A stretch of 64,000 bases of DNA from Hymenobacter setariae (GCF_007713685.1 NZ_VMRJ01000002.1:372001-436000), one strand, 5' to 3'. Shown: positions 24,865-37,338, numbered from the stretch's first letter. Notes: a model not told the origin generated them from the letters alone. Made by a program: numbers and translations.

Positions 24865-26922
24865 ATGAAACGTCCCCTTCGCCTACTATTCCTGCTCCTT
24901 AGCGCCCTAGGTGCCGTGGCCGCGCCGGCGGTCGCCAAACCCCTAAAAGCCGAGCCGTACAGCGCCTACCTCTTTGCCTACTTCACCGGCAACGACATCA
25001 AGGAAGAGGCTATCCGCTTTGCGCTCAGCACCGATGGCTACCACTACCGTGCTCTAAATGGCAACCAGCCGGTCGTTAGCTCGGCCACCATCAGCGAGAC
25101 GGGCGGCGTGCGCGACCCGCACATCGTGCGCGGGGCCGATGGCAAAACCTTCTACATGGTGGCCACCGACATGGTATCAGCCAAGGGCTGGAGTTCGAAC
25201 CGCGGCATGGTGCTGCTCAAGTCGAAGGACCTAGTAAACTGGACGCACAGCGCCATCAATTTTCAGAAGCGCTACGCTGGCCAGGAAAACCTCAAGCGCG
25301 TGTGGGCGCCGCAAACCATCTACGACCCCCAAGCCAAGAAGTACCTGGTGTACTTCTCGTTGCAACACGGCTCAGAGCCTGATAAAATCTACTACGCCTA
25401 CGCCAACAAGGACTTTACCGACCTAGAGGGCGAGCCCAAGCAGCTGTTTTTCTCGCCCACCAACGGCTCGTGCATCGACGGCGACATCGTGGCCAAAGAC
25501 GGCATGTACTACCTGTTTTTCAAGACGGAAGGTAACGGCAACGGCATCAAAATCGCCGTGTCGGATAAGCTGACCAGTGGCTACGTGCTGCGCGACCCCT
25601 ACGTGCAGCAAACCAAAGACCCCGTGGAGGGCGCCGGCACTTTCAAGCTCAATAACTCGAACGACTACATCCTGATGTACGACCTCTACACCAAGGGCAA
25701 GTACCAGTTTACCCGCACCAGCGACCTACAGCATTTCGCGGTAGTAGACAAGGATATCAGCATGGACTTTCACCCGCGGCACGGCACCGTAATGCCGATC
25801 ACAGCTGCTGAGGCGGCGCGCCTCACCAAGCGCTGGGGCAGTGGCGGCAACCTCGGGCTTGCTCCAACTAAGAAGGCTGATGTGCTGGCGCTCCTCACCA
25901 AAGTAAACGACCACTGGCAGGCCACGCACACGCCCCAGGTGCGCTCGTTTTGGGATGAGGCCGCCTACCAGACTGGCAACATGGCGGCCTTTGCCGTGAC
26001 CAAAAACAAGAAGTACCGCCATTATGCCGAGGACTGGGCCGTGCACAACAAGTGGCAGGGCGCCACCTCGACCGATCGCGACGATTGGAAATACAATTAC
26101 GGCGAAACGCCTGACCACGTGTTGTTTGGCGACTGGCAGATTTGCTTCCAGACGTACGCCGACCTCTACAAGCTCAAGCGCGAGCCCATCCGCATCGCCC
26201 GGGCCCGCGAGGTGATGGAATATGAAATGAGCACTCAGCGCAACGACTACTGGTGGTGGGCCGACGGCCTCTACATGGTGATGCCTGTGATGACCAAGCT
26301 CTACAACATCACCAAAAACCCGCAGTACCTCGACAAGCTGCACCAATATTTCGGCTACGCCAACAGCATCATGTACGACGCCGAAACCGGCCTCTACTAC
26401 CGCGACGCCAAGTACGTGTACCCGCAGCACAAGTCGGCCAACGGCCAGAAGGACTTTTGGGCGCGCGGCGACGGCTGGGTATTCGCTGGCCTGGCCAAAG
26501 TGCTGGCCGACCTGCCCGCCACCGACCCGCACCGCGCCGAGTACCTCACCAAATACCTAGGGCTGGCCACCGCCCTTAAAAAGGCCCAGCAGCCCGAGGG
26601 CTACTGGACGCGCAGCTTGCTCGACCCCGCCCACGCTCCCGGCCCCGAAACCAGCGGCACCGCTTTTAACACCTACGCCTACTTGTGGGGCATCAACAAC
26701 GGCGTGCTCGACCGCAACGAGTACCTGCCCACTGCCCAGCGCGGCTGGCAGTACCTCACGGCTACCGCCGTGCAGCCCGATGGCACCGTGGGCTACGTGC
26801 AGCCCATTGGCGAGAAGGCCATTCCGGGCCAGGTAGTTGACAAGAACTCGACCTCCAACTTCGGGGTCGGGGCGTTCCTGCTGGCTGCCAGTGAAATGTA
26901 TCACTTCACCGCTAAAAAATAA
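24865..26922 (+). CDS. Fusion of GH43-like propeller and GH105 hydrolase
   Basis: A 685-residue secreted protein (signal peptide to about residue 24, AVAKP) with two enzyme domains in one open frame. Residues ~30-335 form a GH43-like propeller with Asp84 (GGVRDPHIVRG), Asp205 (SCIDGDIV) and Glu255 (PVEGAGTFKL). Residues ~345-685 form a GH105 barrel with the pair in LFGDWQICFQTYADLY and WWWADGLYMVMP, then FWARGDGWVFAGL and the family C-terminus GVGAFLLAASEMY. The first removes a neutral side sugar, the second the unsaturated uronic acid left by a lyase (family knowledge). A TTG-started GH51 follows after only four bases, so the two are tightly coupled. Confidence 0.92.
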   Translation: MKRPLRLLFLLLSALGAVAAPAVAKPLKAEPYSAYLFAYFTGNDIKEEAIRFALSTDGYHYRALNGNQPVVSSATISETGGVRDPHIVRGADGKTFYMVATDMVSAKGWSSNRGMVLLKSKDLVNWTHSAINFQKRYAGQENLKRVWAPQTIYDPQAKKYLVYFSLQHGSEPDKIYYAYANKDFTDLEGEPKQLFFSPTNGSCIDGDIVAKDGMYYLFFKTEGNGNGIKIAVSDKLTSGYVLRDPYVQQTKDPVEGAGTFKLNNSNDYILMYDLYTKGKYQFTRTSDLQHFAVVDKDISMDFHPRHGTVMPITAAEAARLTKRWGSGGNLGLAPTKKADVLALLTKVNDHWQATHTPQVRSFWDEAAYQTGNMAAFAVTKNKKYRHYAEDWAVHNKWQGATSTDRDDWKYNYGETPDHVLFGDWQICFQTYADLYKLKREPIRIARAREVMEYEMSTQRNDYWWWADGLYMVMPVMTKLYNITKNPQYLDKLHQYFGYANSIMYDAETGLYYRDAKYVYPQHKSANGQKDFWARGDGWVFAGLAKVLADLPATDPHRAEYLTKYLGLATALKKAQQPEGYWTRSLLDPAHAPGPETSGTAFNTYAYLWGINNGVLDRNEYLPTAQRGWQYLTATAVQPDGTVGYVQPIGEKAIPGQVVDKNSTSNFGVGAFLLAASEMYHFTAKK

Positions 26923-26926
26923 CGCG

Positions 26927-28888
26927 TTGACCTCTCTTCTTCCCTCCCTGCGGTCGCTGCTGTGCGCGGCCGTACTGGCTGCGCCGCTGCTGGCGGCAGG
27001 CCAGGCCAAACCCACCGCCAAGGCCATCAGCCCCGATTTGTTCGGCATTTTTTTCGAAGATATCAACTACGCCGCTGATGGGGGGCTGTATGGCGAGCTG
27101 GTGCAAAACCGCTCCTTCGAGTACTCGCCCAGCGACCACGGCGGCTGGCACCCGCTCACCAGCTGGGACTACCTGCACGATGGCTACGCCATGGGCAGCG
27201 TATCGGTAGAAAGCGCCGCCCCGCTGCACGCCAACAACCCGCACTACGTGCAGCTGCGCGTCGAAAATCCCTTCCAGAAGGGCCTAGGGCTGAAAAACAA
27301 CGGCTTCGATGGCATGGCGCTGAAAGCCGGCGAGAAGTACGATTTTTCGCTGTGGGCGCGGGTGAAGTCGGGCGCGGCCGTGCCGCTGCTGGTGCAGCTG
27401 CGCGATAAGAAAGATAAAGTGCTGGCCGAAATCACGCTGTCGGCCCAGGCTGCTGGCTGGCAGCAGTACCGCGCCACCTTCACAGCCCCGGCCGCCGAGC
27501 CCGAGGCCAGCCTGGTAGTGCTAGCGACCGGCAAGGGCGTGGTAGACCTCGACATGGTGTCGCTGTTCCCGCAAAAGACTTTTCACAACCGCCCCAATGG
27601 TCTGCGCCCGGATTTGGCCCAGGTTATTGCCGACCTCAAGCCCAAGTTCGTGCGCTTTCCGGGGGGCTGCCTGGCCCATGGCGACGGGCTGGATAACATG
27701 TACGACTGGAAAAAAACCGTAGGGCCGGTGGAGCAGCGCGTGGCCCAGCGCAACATCTGGAACTACCACCAAACGGCCGGCCTAGGGTACTTCGAGTACT
27801 TCCAGTTTTGCGAGGACATCGGGGCTAAGGCCCTGCCCGTGGTGCCGGCCGGCGTGAGCTGCCAGAACTCGGGCGGCTCGTGGCGCATCGGTGGGGTGGG
27901 GCAGCAGTGCATTCCGCTAGCAGATATGGCCGCCTACACCCAAGACGTGCTCGACCTGATAGAGTACGCCAACGGCCCGGCTACCTCGACCTGGGGCGCC
28001 AAGCGGGCCGCGGCCGGCCACCCCGCGCCCTTCAACCTGGAGTATGTGGGCATCGGCAACGAGGACAAAATCACGGAGGGTTTTGAGGAGCGGTTCAAGA
28101 TGATTTATGCCGCCGTGCACGCCAAATACCCCAAGATGCAGGTAATTGGCACCGTGGGCCCCTCGCCCAAGGGCGAAGACTATGACAAGGGCTGGACACT
28201 GGCTGGCCAGCTCAACGTGCCGCTCGTGGACGAGCACTACTACGAAAAGCCCAAGTGGTTTTTGACCAACAACCGCCGCTACGACACCTACGACCGCAAA
28301 AAGCCTAAAGTGTACCTAGGCGAGTACGCTTCGTGGGGCAACACCCTATTTAACGCTGTAGCCGAAGCCGCCTACATGACCTCTTTGGAGCGCAATGGCG
28401 ATGTGGTGCGCCTGGCCAGCTACGCACCGCTGCTGGCCAAGGAAGGCCACACGCAGTGGAATCCCGACCTCATTTACTTCAATAACAGCACGGTAGTGCC
28501 CACCGTGAATTACTACGTGCAGCAGCTCTTCGGCCAAAACCAGGGCACCGACTATGTGGCTGGCGTAGTTGCGCCGCCCGCCGGCGCCGTGGCCGATACC
28601 ACCGTGGCCGCCTCCTGTGTGCGCGACGCCAAAACCGGCGACGTTATCCTGAAGCTGGTAAACGCGAGCGCCACCGCCCAGCCATTTCAGGTCGATTTAT
28701 CGGGCCTCAAGGGCCTAAATATGGCGGCCACGCGCACCGTGTTTACTGGCGATAAGGATGCCAAAAACACGTTCGCCAGCCCTAACACAGTAATGCCAAA
28801 AACTGCCGCCTACAAAGCAAAGTCGCGCTTCTCCTACGAGGCACAACCCTACTCGCTGACGGTAATCAGGCTGCGCGGCAAGCGCTAA
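26927..28888 (+). CDS. GH51 alpha-L-arabinofuranosidase with N-terminal CBM-like domain
   Basis: About 653 residues from a TTG start at 26927, four bases after the previous stop. The longer frame upstream lies wholly inside the fusion gene. The TTG begins a signal peptide (LTSLLPSLRSLLCAAVLAAP). The domain order is a catalytic-barrel start (ISPDLFGIFFEDINYAADGG), an inserted carbohydrate-binding beta domain (~75-205), the remaining barrel with acid/base Glu379 (VGIGNEDKI) and nucleophile Glu466 (YLGEYASWG), and a C-terminal beta sandwich. This layout is common for Bacteroidota GH51 enzymes that remove alpha-L-arabinofuranose from arabinan or arabinogalactan. Confidence 0.92.
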   Translation: MTSLLPSLRSLLCAAVLAAPLLAAGQAKPTAKAISPDLFGIFFEDINYAADGGLYGELVQNRSFEYSPSDHGGWHPLTSWDYLHDGYAMGSVSVESAAPLHANNPHYVQLRVENPFQKGLGLKNNGFDGMALKAGEKYDFSLWARVKSGAAVPLLVQLRDKKDKVLAEITLSAQAAGWQQYRATFTAPAAEPEASLVVLATGKGVVDLDMVSLFPQKTFHNRPNGLRPDLAQVIADLKPKFVRFPGGCLAHGDGLDNMYDWKKTVGPVEQRVAQRNIWNYHQTAGLGYFEYFQFCEDIGAKALPVVPAGVSCQNSGGSWRIGGVGQQCIPLADMAAYTQDVLDLIEYANGPATSTWGAKRAAAGHPAPFNLEYVGIGNEDKITEGFEERFKMIYAAVHAKYPKMQVIGTVGPSPKGEDYDKGWTLAGQLNVPLVDEHYYEKPKWFLTNNRRYDTYDRKKPKVYLGEYASWGNTLFNAVAEAAYMTSLERNGDVVRLASYAPLLAKEGHTQWNPDLIYFNNSTVVPTVNYYVQQLFGQNQGTDYVAGVVAPPAGAVADTTVAASCVRDAKTGDVILKLVNASATAQPFQVDLSGLKGLNMAATRTVFTGDKDAKNTFASPNTVMPKTAAYKAKSRFSYEAQPYSLTVIRLRGKR

Positions 28889-28903
28889 TTAAAAATTCTA
28901 TCT

Positions 28904-28996
28904 GTCATGCAGGGCGCAGCGAAGCATCTCGCGTGGCGCACTAACCTAGGCGCTAACAACGAAGCGAGCGAGATGCTTCGCTGCGCTCTGCATGAC
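28904..28996. repeat. Long palindrome, TGTCATGC family, copy 2
   Basis: Arms of 29 bases (28904-28932 and 28968-28996) pair with one G-T mismatch around a 35-base spacer, between the two GH51 genes. The right arm is identical to that of the copy at 24686. Confidence 0.85.
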
Positions 28997-29036
28997 CCTT
29001 CTTTTGGCTTTTTAATCTCCACAATCACCCCCACCT

Positions 29037-30599
29037 ATGCCCACTTCTTCTTTTCGTCGCCTCACTCTCGCTGCGCTTGGGCTGGCCGCGCCCTTGGCCG
29101 CTGTCCAGGCCCAAACCGTGCAAATGACCGTGCAGCCCGGCGACCCCAAGCTCATTGTGAGCAAGCACATTCAAGGACAGTTTGCCGAGCACCTAGGGCG
29201 CTGTATTTACGACGGCTTCTGGGTTGAGCCCGGCATGAACGTGCCCAAGCAGGGCCGCATCCGCATGGATATTGTAGACGCGCTCAAGAAAATCCACGTG
29301 CCCAACCTGCGCTGGCCCGGCGGCTGCTTTGCCGATACTTACCACTGGCACGATGGGGTAGGGCCTACCGCCCAGCGCCCCAAGATGCTGAACTTGTGGT
29401 GGGGCAATACCCTAGAAGACAATAGCTTCGGCACGCACGAATTTTTGGAGCTGTGCGGCCTGCTCGGCACCGAGCCCTACCTGGCGGCCAACGTGGGCAG
29501 CGGCACGGTGCAGGAAATGAGCAACTGGATGGAGTACCTCAACTCGAACGAGGACACCCCCATGGTGCAGGAACGCAAGAAAAACGGCCACGCCGAGCCT
29601 TACCAGGTATCGTGGTGGGGCATTGGCAACGAGAGCTGGGGCTGCGGCGGCAACATGACGGCCCAGTACTACACCGACGTGTACAAGCGCTACGCCACCT
29701 TCGCCCACGACTACCCCGGCACTCGCCTCAAGAAAATCGTGAGCGGCGCCAACGGCGACGACGCCAACTGGACCGAGACCTGCATGAAAAACATCCCGCT
29801 CAACCAGATGTGGGGCCTCACCTTGCACCAGTACACGCTGCCCACCGGCAGCTGGACCGGCAGCAAGGGTAAGGCTACCGGCTTTGGTGAGCAGGAGTAT
29901 TTCAACACCATGCGCAACGGCCTGCGCATGGACGCCATCGTGGCCAAGCACGCCGCCATCATGGATAAGTACGACAAGAACAAGCGCGTAGCACTGCTCG
30001 TGGATGAGTGGGGCATCTGGACCGACGTGGAGCCCGGCACCAACCCCGGCCACCTCTACCAGCAAAACACGCTGCGCGACGCCCTGCTGGCCGGCACCAC
30101 CCTCAATATCTTCAACAACCACTGTGACCGCGTGAAGGGCGCTAACCTGGCCCAGGCTGTGAACGTGCTGCAAGCCCTGGTGCTGACCGATAAGGAGAAG
30201 ATGCTGCTCACGCCCACCTACCACGTGTTCGACCTTTACCAGGTGCACCAGGATGCGCAGTACCTGCCTCTGCAATTCACGAGCCCCGACTACACCCTAG
30301 GTGGCGAGAAAATCCCGGCCCTGAACGCCTCGGCTTCGAAAGACAAAAACGGCGCGGTGCACATTTCGCTGGTCAACCTCGACCCCAAAAACGCGCTGAC
30401 TCTCGAAACCGCTCTGCCCGGCGTGAGCTTCAAAACCGTGACCGGCCGCATGCTGACCTCGGCCAGCGTGAGCGACTACAACACCTTCGACAAGCCCAAC
30501 AACATCAAGCTGGCCGACTTTAAAGGCGCCAAGAAGAAAGGCGACAAGCTGGCCGTGACCCTGCCGCCCAAGTCGGTAGTGGTGGTAGAGTTGAAGTAA
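29037..30599 (+). CDS. GH51 alpha-L-arabinofuranosidase, short form
   Basis: A 520-residue secreted enzyme (signal peptide to about residue 25, VQAQ) without the binding insert of its neighbour. GH51 features: IQGQFAEHLGRCIYDGFWVE, LRWPGGCFADTYHW, acid/base Glu199 in WWGIGNESWGCGG and nucleophile Glu324 in LLVDEWGIW, then a C-terminal beta domain ending SVVVVELK. The two adjacent GH51 enzymes differ in length and substrate loops, which suggests distinct arabinose linkages or chain lengths rather than simple duplication. It ends at a strong hairpin. Confidence 0.95.
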   Translation: MPTSSFRRLTLAALGLAAPLAAVQAQTVQMTVQPGDPKLIVSKHIQGQFAEHLGRCIYDGFWVEPGMNVPKQGRIRMDIVDALKKIHVPNLRWPGGCFADTYHWHDGVGPTAQRPKMLNLWWGNTLEDNSFGTHEFLELCGLLGTEPYLAANVGSGTVQEMSNWMEYLNSNEDTPMVQERKKNGHAEPYQVSWWGIGNESWGCGGNMTAQYYTDVYKRYATFAHDYPGTRLKKIVSGANGDDANWTETCMKNIPLNQMWGLTLHQYTLPTGSWTGSKGKATGFGEQEYFNTMRNGLRMDAIVAKHAAIMDKYDKNKRVALLVDEWGIWTDVEPGTNPGHLYQQNTLRDALLAGTTLNIFNNHCDRVKGANLAQAVNVLQALVLTDKEKMLLTPTYHVFDLYQVHQDAQYLPLQFTSPDYTLGGEKIPALNASASKDKNGAVHISLVNLDPKNALTLETALPGVSFKTVTGRMLTSASVSDYNTFDKPNNIKLADFKGAKKKGDKLAVTLPPKSVVVVELK

Positions 30600-30646
30600 G
30601 CAATGGCTGGTCTGCTCGCCCTAGGGTGAGCAGACCAGCCATTGCT
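30599..30646 (+). terminator. Hairpin after GH51
   Basis: Perfect 19-base arms (30599-30617 and 30628-30646) with a 10-base loop holding CCTAGG; the left arm begins in the stop codon region. No T-run follows, but the stem is strong and probably ends or protects the arabinofuranosidase message. Confidence 0.6.
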
Positions 30647-30784
30647 ACGTTAAGCGGGCGCATGGTAGTAGCAGCGCCGCTGCAACGCTAGGCAGTGGAA
30701 GTGGCTCAGTAGATGGCAATGGTGGTCGGTGTTGCGCCGCAGAGCGTGCACGGCCAAGTATGAACCAGTAAAAAGCAATCGCTT

Positions 30785-33070
30785 ATGCCGAGTCCTAGGA
30801 AGTTATTTTGGGTTATGTGGCTGGTGCTCGTGGTGGGCCAAGCCAGCTCGCTGGCTGCGCAAGGCCTCGACAAAGCTGTGCTGCTGCAAGGCGTGGGCAA
30901 GGTACCGCTACCAGCTGTGCTCGGTACCACCATTACCATTAATGAGCAGCCCGAGATTATTCTGACGGCCGGAGCCGCTCCGGACGACCCAGACCAGTCG
31001 TTTCAACTCATTGCGTTGGCTAGTAGCCGCCTAGGTAAGGGAAAAATACTGGCGTTCAGTACAAACGAGTATTTTCGCAAGCCACTGGTGCAGCAGGCCG
31101 AAGTGCAGAAGCTGCTGCTGAACTGCCTTGGCTGGGGCAGCAGCGCCCGCCGCAAGCGCGTGCAGGTGTGGGGCGGCGACGATGCCCTGTCCGCCTTTCT
31201 CACGCAGCAGGCGCGGGCCAAGCTGGTTGGTACAGCCACTGCTCTTGACCCCTCGGCCGAAATTTTACTGCTAAGCCAAGAGGTGGCCGACACGGCGCAG
31301 GTAAGCCGCATCGAAAGGTTTGTACGCCAAGGCGGCACGCTGCTCTATGGCTACCCGCTGCCTAGTACGCCACCGACGCCGGCCCAAAAGCTGTCCAAAA
31401 CGCGATGGAACAAGCTGCTAACCCAAGCAGGCCTGCTTCAAAGCACTTACCTCACTTTAAAATACCCAAAGCCAGCTTTTCTGAGCGCGGAGCCTGCGCC
31501 TAGGTACCTAGGTATCCGCAATATGCTCGAAAGCGTAAGCGCCCAGATTTATCAAATGCCGCCGGCGCCTATGCAGGGCGGCTACATTTTTAACTACACC
31601 CTGGAGCAGGCTCTAGGGCTAAATCCGGCTGACGCGCCCATCCAGAAGCAGATACGGGAGGCCGCGCATTATTGGCCCGATTCGGTCATTATTCCGACGC
31701 CCGAAAAACCGGTGAAGCTGGGCCGCAACTACTCGGCCTACTTCATGCAGCATCTCTTGCAGGAAAACCAACTGCGCGAGCACCCTAACCCGGCCTACGT
31801 GGCGCCCGCCGCGGCCACGTTTCCGGGCGCGGTGCCGGCCGCAGCACCTCGCCTTACTACTGAGTTAGTGCTGCCTGTGCGCGTGGGCACCAATGGGGTA
31901 GTGGAGCCGAGGCCAGGCTACCGCTTGGCGCATGGCACGGGCCTGTACGTGGCACCCGGCGAAAAGGTAGTCATTTACTTGGCCGCCAAGGACTCGATGC
32001 ACCGGCTGGCGGCTCAGATTGGTGTGCATAGCGTCGATTTAACAAACAACCAACGCTTTACCCGCGAACCCTTTGACCTGACGCGCCGCTTCGAGCTGAA
32101 ACCGGGACGCACCGAAATCTACTCGCCTTACGGCGGCGCGCTGCTAGTAAATATCCCCGATACGACTTCGCTGAAGGAATTGCGCATTAGGGTGGAAGGG
32201 GCCGTGCGGGCCCCACGCTTCGAGCTTGGTAAAACCAGCCTTGCTGAGTGGCAAAAGACCATCCGGCAGTACCCCGCGCCTTGGGCCGAGTTGGTGAGCA
32301 ACAACATCAGCCTGACGGTGCCCTCGGCGCGCATCCGTGCCCTCGACGACCCGGCCAAGGTATTAATGTTCTGGGATGCTGTGCTGGCTACTGATGCCAA
32401 GTTGGCCGCCCTCCCCGCGCCCCGCGGCCATCCCGAGCGCGTTGTTGTAGACCAGCAGTTGCCGGACGGAGCCTATATGGTTACAGGTCTTGACCGCACT
32501 ATTGTGCCCGACGACGAGAGCTGTGCGCACATGCTGGACGCGGATTTTATGTGGAAAACCGGCTCCTGGGGCCACTTCCACGAGCTAGGGCACCGGCATC
32601 AGTTTCGGGGTATCGACTTTGACGGGCTAAGCGAGGTCAGCGTTAACCTGTACACGATGTATGTGTTTGACAAGCTGCTGCACAGGGGTTTGTATGCGAA
32701 CAACCACGAGCGGCTACGAAGCAAACAGCAAGTGACGGAGGAAGTAAAGAGATACCTAGCCAACTCGCCTTCCTTCGAGAAGTGGAAGGCGGACCCCTTC
32801 CTAGCCTTAGTCATGTACGTGCAGCTCATCGACGCCTTTGGCTGGGAGCCCATCGAGCAGGTGTACCGACAATACCGGCAGCTACCGCGCAGCCAGTACC
32901 CGGCCACCGAGGCTGCCAAGCGCGACTATTGGTTTTCGGCCATCAGCACGGCCACGCGGCGCAACCTAGGTCCCTTCTTTGCCCAGTGGCGGGTGCTGGT
33001 GGGGGAGGAGGCCGCCCAACGGGTAGCCAACTATCCCACCTGGCTGCCTGCCGAGATGCAGAAAAAATAG
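30785..33070 (+). CDS. M60-like zinc metallopeptidase
   Basis: A 761-residue secreted protein with an N-terminal hydrophobic segment (LFWVMWLVLVVGQASSLAAQ). The C-terminal part carries the gluzincin motif: His599-Glu600-x-x-His603 in FHELGHRHQF with a third ligand Glu617 in GLSEVSVNLY, matching the peptidase M60 pattern HExxH followed by a Glu. Before it lies a beta-rich region of the M60 N-terminal type (PGEKVVIYLAAKD, AGTGLYVAPG-like). The first ~300 residues resemble a glutamine-amidotransferase-like sensor fold (LIALASSRLGKGKILAFS) as found in other M60 proteins. Family members cut heavily glycosylated proteins such as mucins. In this locus the likely target is the protein core of a plant glycoprotein; this is inference. 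It has its own start after a terminator. Confidence 0.88.
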   Translation: MPSPRKLFWVMWLVLVVGQASSLAAQGLDKAVLLQGVGKVPLPAVLGTTITINEQPEIILTAGAAPDDPDQSFQLIALASSRLGKGKILAFSTNEYFRKPLVQQAEVQKLLLNCLGWGSSARRKRVQVWGGDDALSAFLTQQARAKLVGTATALDPSAEILLLSQEVADTAQVSRIERFVRQGGTLLYGYPLPSTPPTPAQKLSKTRWNKLLTQAGLLQSTYLTLKYPKPAFLSAEPAPRYLGIRNMLESVSAQIYQMPPAPMQGGYIFNYTLEQALGLNPADAPIQKQIREAAHYWPDSVIIPTPEKPVKLGRNYSAYFMQHLLQENQLREHPNPAYVAPAAATFPGAVPAAAPRLTTELVLPVRVGTNGVVEPRPGYRLAHGTGLYVAPGEKVVIYLAAKDSMHRLAAQIGVHSVDLTNNQRFTREPFDLTRRFELKPGRTEIYSPYGGALLVNIPDTTSLKELRIRVEGAVRAPRFELGKTSLAEWQKTIRQYPAPWAELVSNNISLTVPSARIRALDDPAKVLMFWDAVLATDAKLAALPAPRGHPERVVVDQQLPDGAYMVTGLDRTIVPDDESCAHMLDADFMWKTGSWGHFHELGHRHQFRGIDFDGLSEVSVNLYTMYVFDKLLHRGLYANNHERLRSKQQVTEEVKRYLANSPSFEKWKADPFLALVMYVQLIDAFGWEPIEQVYRQYRQLPRSQYPATEAAKRDYWFSAISTATRRNLGPFFAQWRVLVGEEAAQRVANYPTWLPAEMQKK

Positions 33071-33269
33071 GAAATGGCGGCCCTAGGTGGGGTTAGTGGA
33101 TGAATAGTTTGCCAAGCGCCTAGCACAACAGGCCGCGACGCAAGCCGCGAAACAGTAGCTGGTTGCGGGCCGGTATGCCCAAAGTTGGTATGGTGGCTTG
33201 TCAAATATGGCCCCCTCATTCAGCGAAAACCGACCCGCCCGCCCCCGCGAATGGGCGGTAGTATTGTAG

Positions 33270-36494
<3,225 letters not shown>

Positions 36495-36512
36495 GTAGCG
36501 TTTAAAAAGGCC

Positions 36513-36604
36513 TGTCATGCTGAGCGCAGCCGAAGCATCTCTATCGTACCGTTGAACGGATTGGATGAAGCGATAGAGATGCTTCGGCTGCGCTCAGCAT
36601 GACA
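36513..36604. repeat. Long palindrome, TGTCATGC family, copy 3
   Basis: Perfect 34-base arms (36513-36546 and 36571-36604) around a 24-base spacer, after GH2. The outer part TGTCATGCTGAGC and inner GAAGCATCTC are shared with copies 1-2 and with those in the phenylacetate operon. Confidence 0.85.
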
Positions 36605-36651
36605 AGCGACTTTTGCGTAAGTCTTAGATACCAAACTAGCGCCTGCTTATC

Positions 36652-37323
36652 ATGAGGACTTCTCTTATTGCCAGCATATTACTTGCTGCTGGCTGCTTGG
36701 CTGGGCACCCTAGCCAGGCGCAGCAAGCGCCCATTGCGCCCCTGGCGCCGGCAACTCCAGTAGTAGCCCCACCTAGGTCAGGCTTAGAAGTTGGGTCTCA
36801 AGCGAAGCAGCCGGCTACTTCGGCGCCCATGGCCACCACGCCGCCCATGGCCACCACGCCGCCCCAGCGCCGGCCCACTACTTCAGAGCCAGTAATCATT
36901 CTGAACGGACGCTACCTCATGGGAATGAATGCCCTAGGTGCTATAAATCCGCAGCAAATAGATAGAATCGAAATTTATAGGCTAGACAGTGGCCCCATGC
37001 AATGGCGCACTTTAGCTGAGCCCGGTATTATGAGCATAACGATGAAAGCCAAGCCCAGGCTTAAGTTGAAAGCGAGGTCGCTGACGGCCATCAAGCGCGC
37101 GCTAGGATTGCGTGGCCCAGTCAGGTTTGATTTTAATGGTGCTCCTATTCAAGATGAGTCGCTGCAGATAGCTACTAGTGAAATCGCGGGCCTTGATGTA
37201 ACTCAGGCTACCCCAGGTACCGCCGATAAGGCCGTCGTTAATATCCGCTCGGTGCCCTACAAGCCGGCGCCGAATCACTACCCGCCCGGCACCATCATGA
37301 TTCGCGGCCTAGCGCAACAGTAA
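36652..37323 (+). CDS. Small secreted protein with TonB-plug-like segment
   Basis: A 223-residue protein I cannot assign to a named family. It has a signal peptide (to about residue 23, SQAQQ), a Pro/Ala/Thr-rich linker (24-80) and a folded C-terminal part. The stretch PVIILNGRYLMGMNALGAINPQQIDRIEIYR, read in pieces, resembles the plug-domain strand of SusC-type receptors (a naming strand ending in DG or NG, then DIxxIEIxK). A second similar unit may begin at VRFDFNGAPIQDESL and lead to IAGLDV. The linker includes MATTPP twice, encoded by a perfect 18-base tandem duplication at 36826-36861. It lies 15 bases upstream of the propeller-GH16 gene, so the two are probably co-transcribed. A role in partner contact at the outer membrane is only a guess. 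Confidence 0.75.
   Translation: MRTSLIASILLAAGCLAGHPSQAQQAPIAPLAPATPVVAPPRSGLEVGSQAKQPATSAPMATTPPMATTPPQRRPTTSEPVIILNGRYLMGMNALGAINPQQIDRIEIYRLDSGPMQWRTLAEPGIMSITMKAKPRLKLKARSLTAIKRALGLRGPVRFDFNGAPIQDESLQIATSEIAGLDVTQATPGTADKAVVNIRSVPYKPAPNHYPPGTIMIRGLAQQ
36826..36861 (+). repeat. Perfect 18-base tandem duplication
   Basis: Two identical 18-base units (36826-36843 and 36844-36861) inside the linker of the small plug-like protein; each encodes six residues. A slippage-prone site that could vary linker length between strains. Confidence 0.9.
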
Positions 37324-37338
37324 TTCTTAGCCTTAATA

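Noticed and set aside
25726-26532. 268-codon minus-strand frame within the GH43-GH105 fusion
   Set aside because: It lies opposite the GH105 domain and its product is Val/Gly/His-rich without any motif.
29412-30275. Open frame of 287 codons on the minus strand inside the second GH51 gene
   Set aside because: The opposite strand encodes a complete GH51 enzyme with both catalytic Glu; the antisense product is low-complexity Val/Gly/His sequence.
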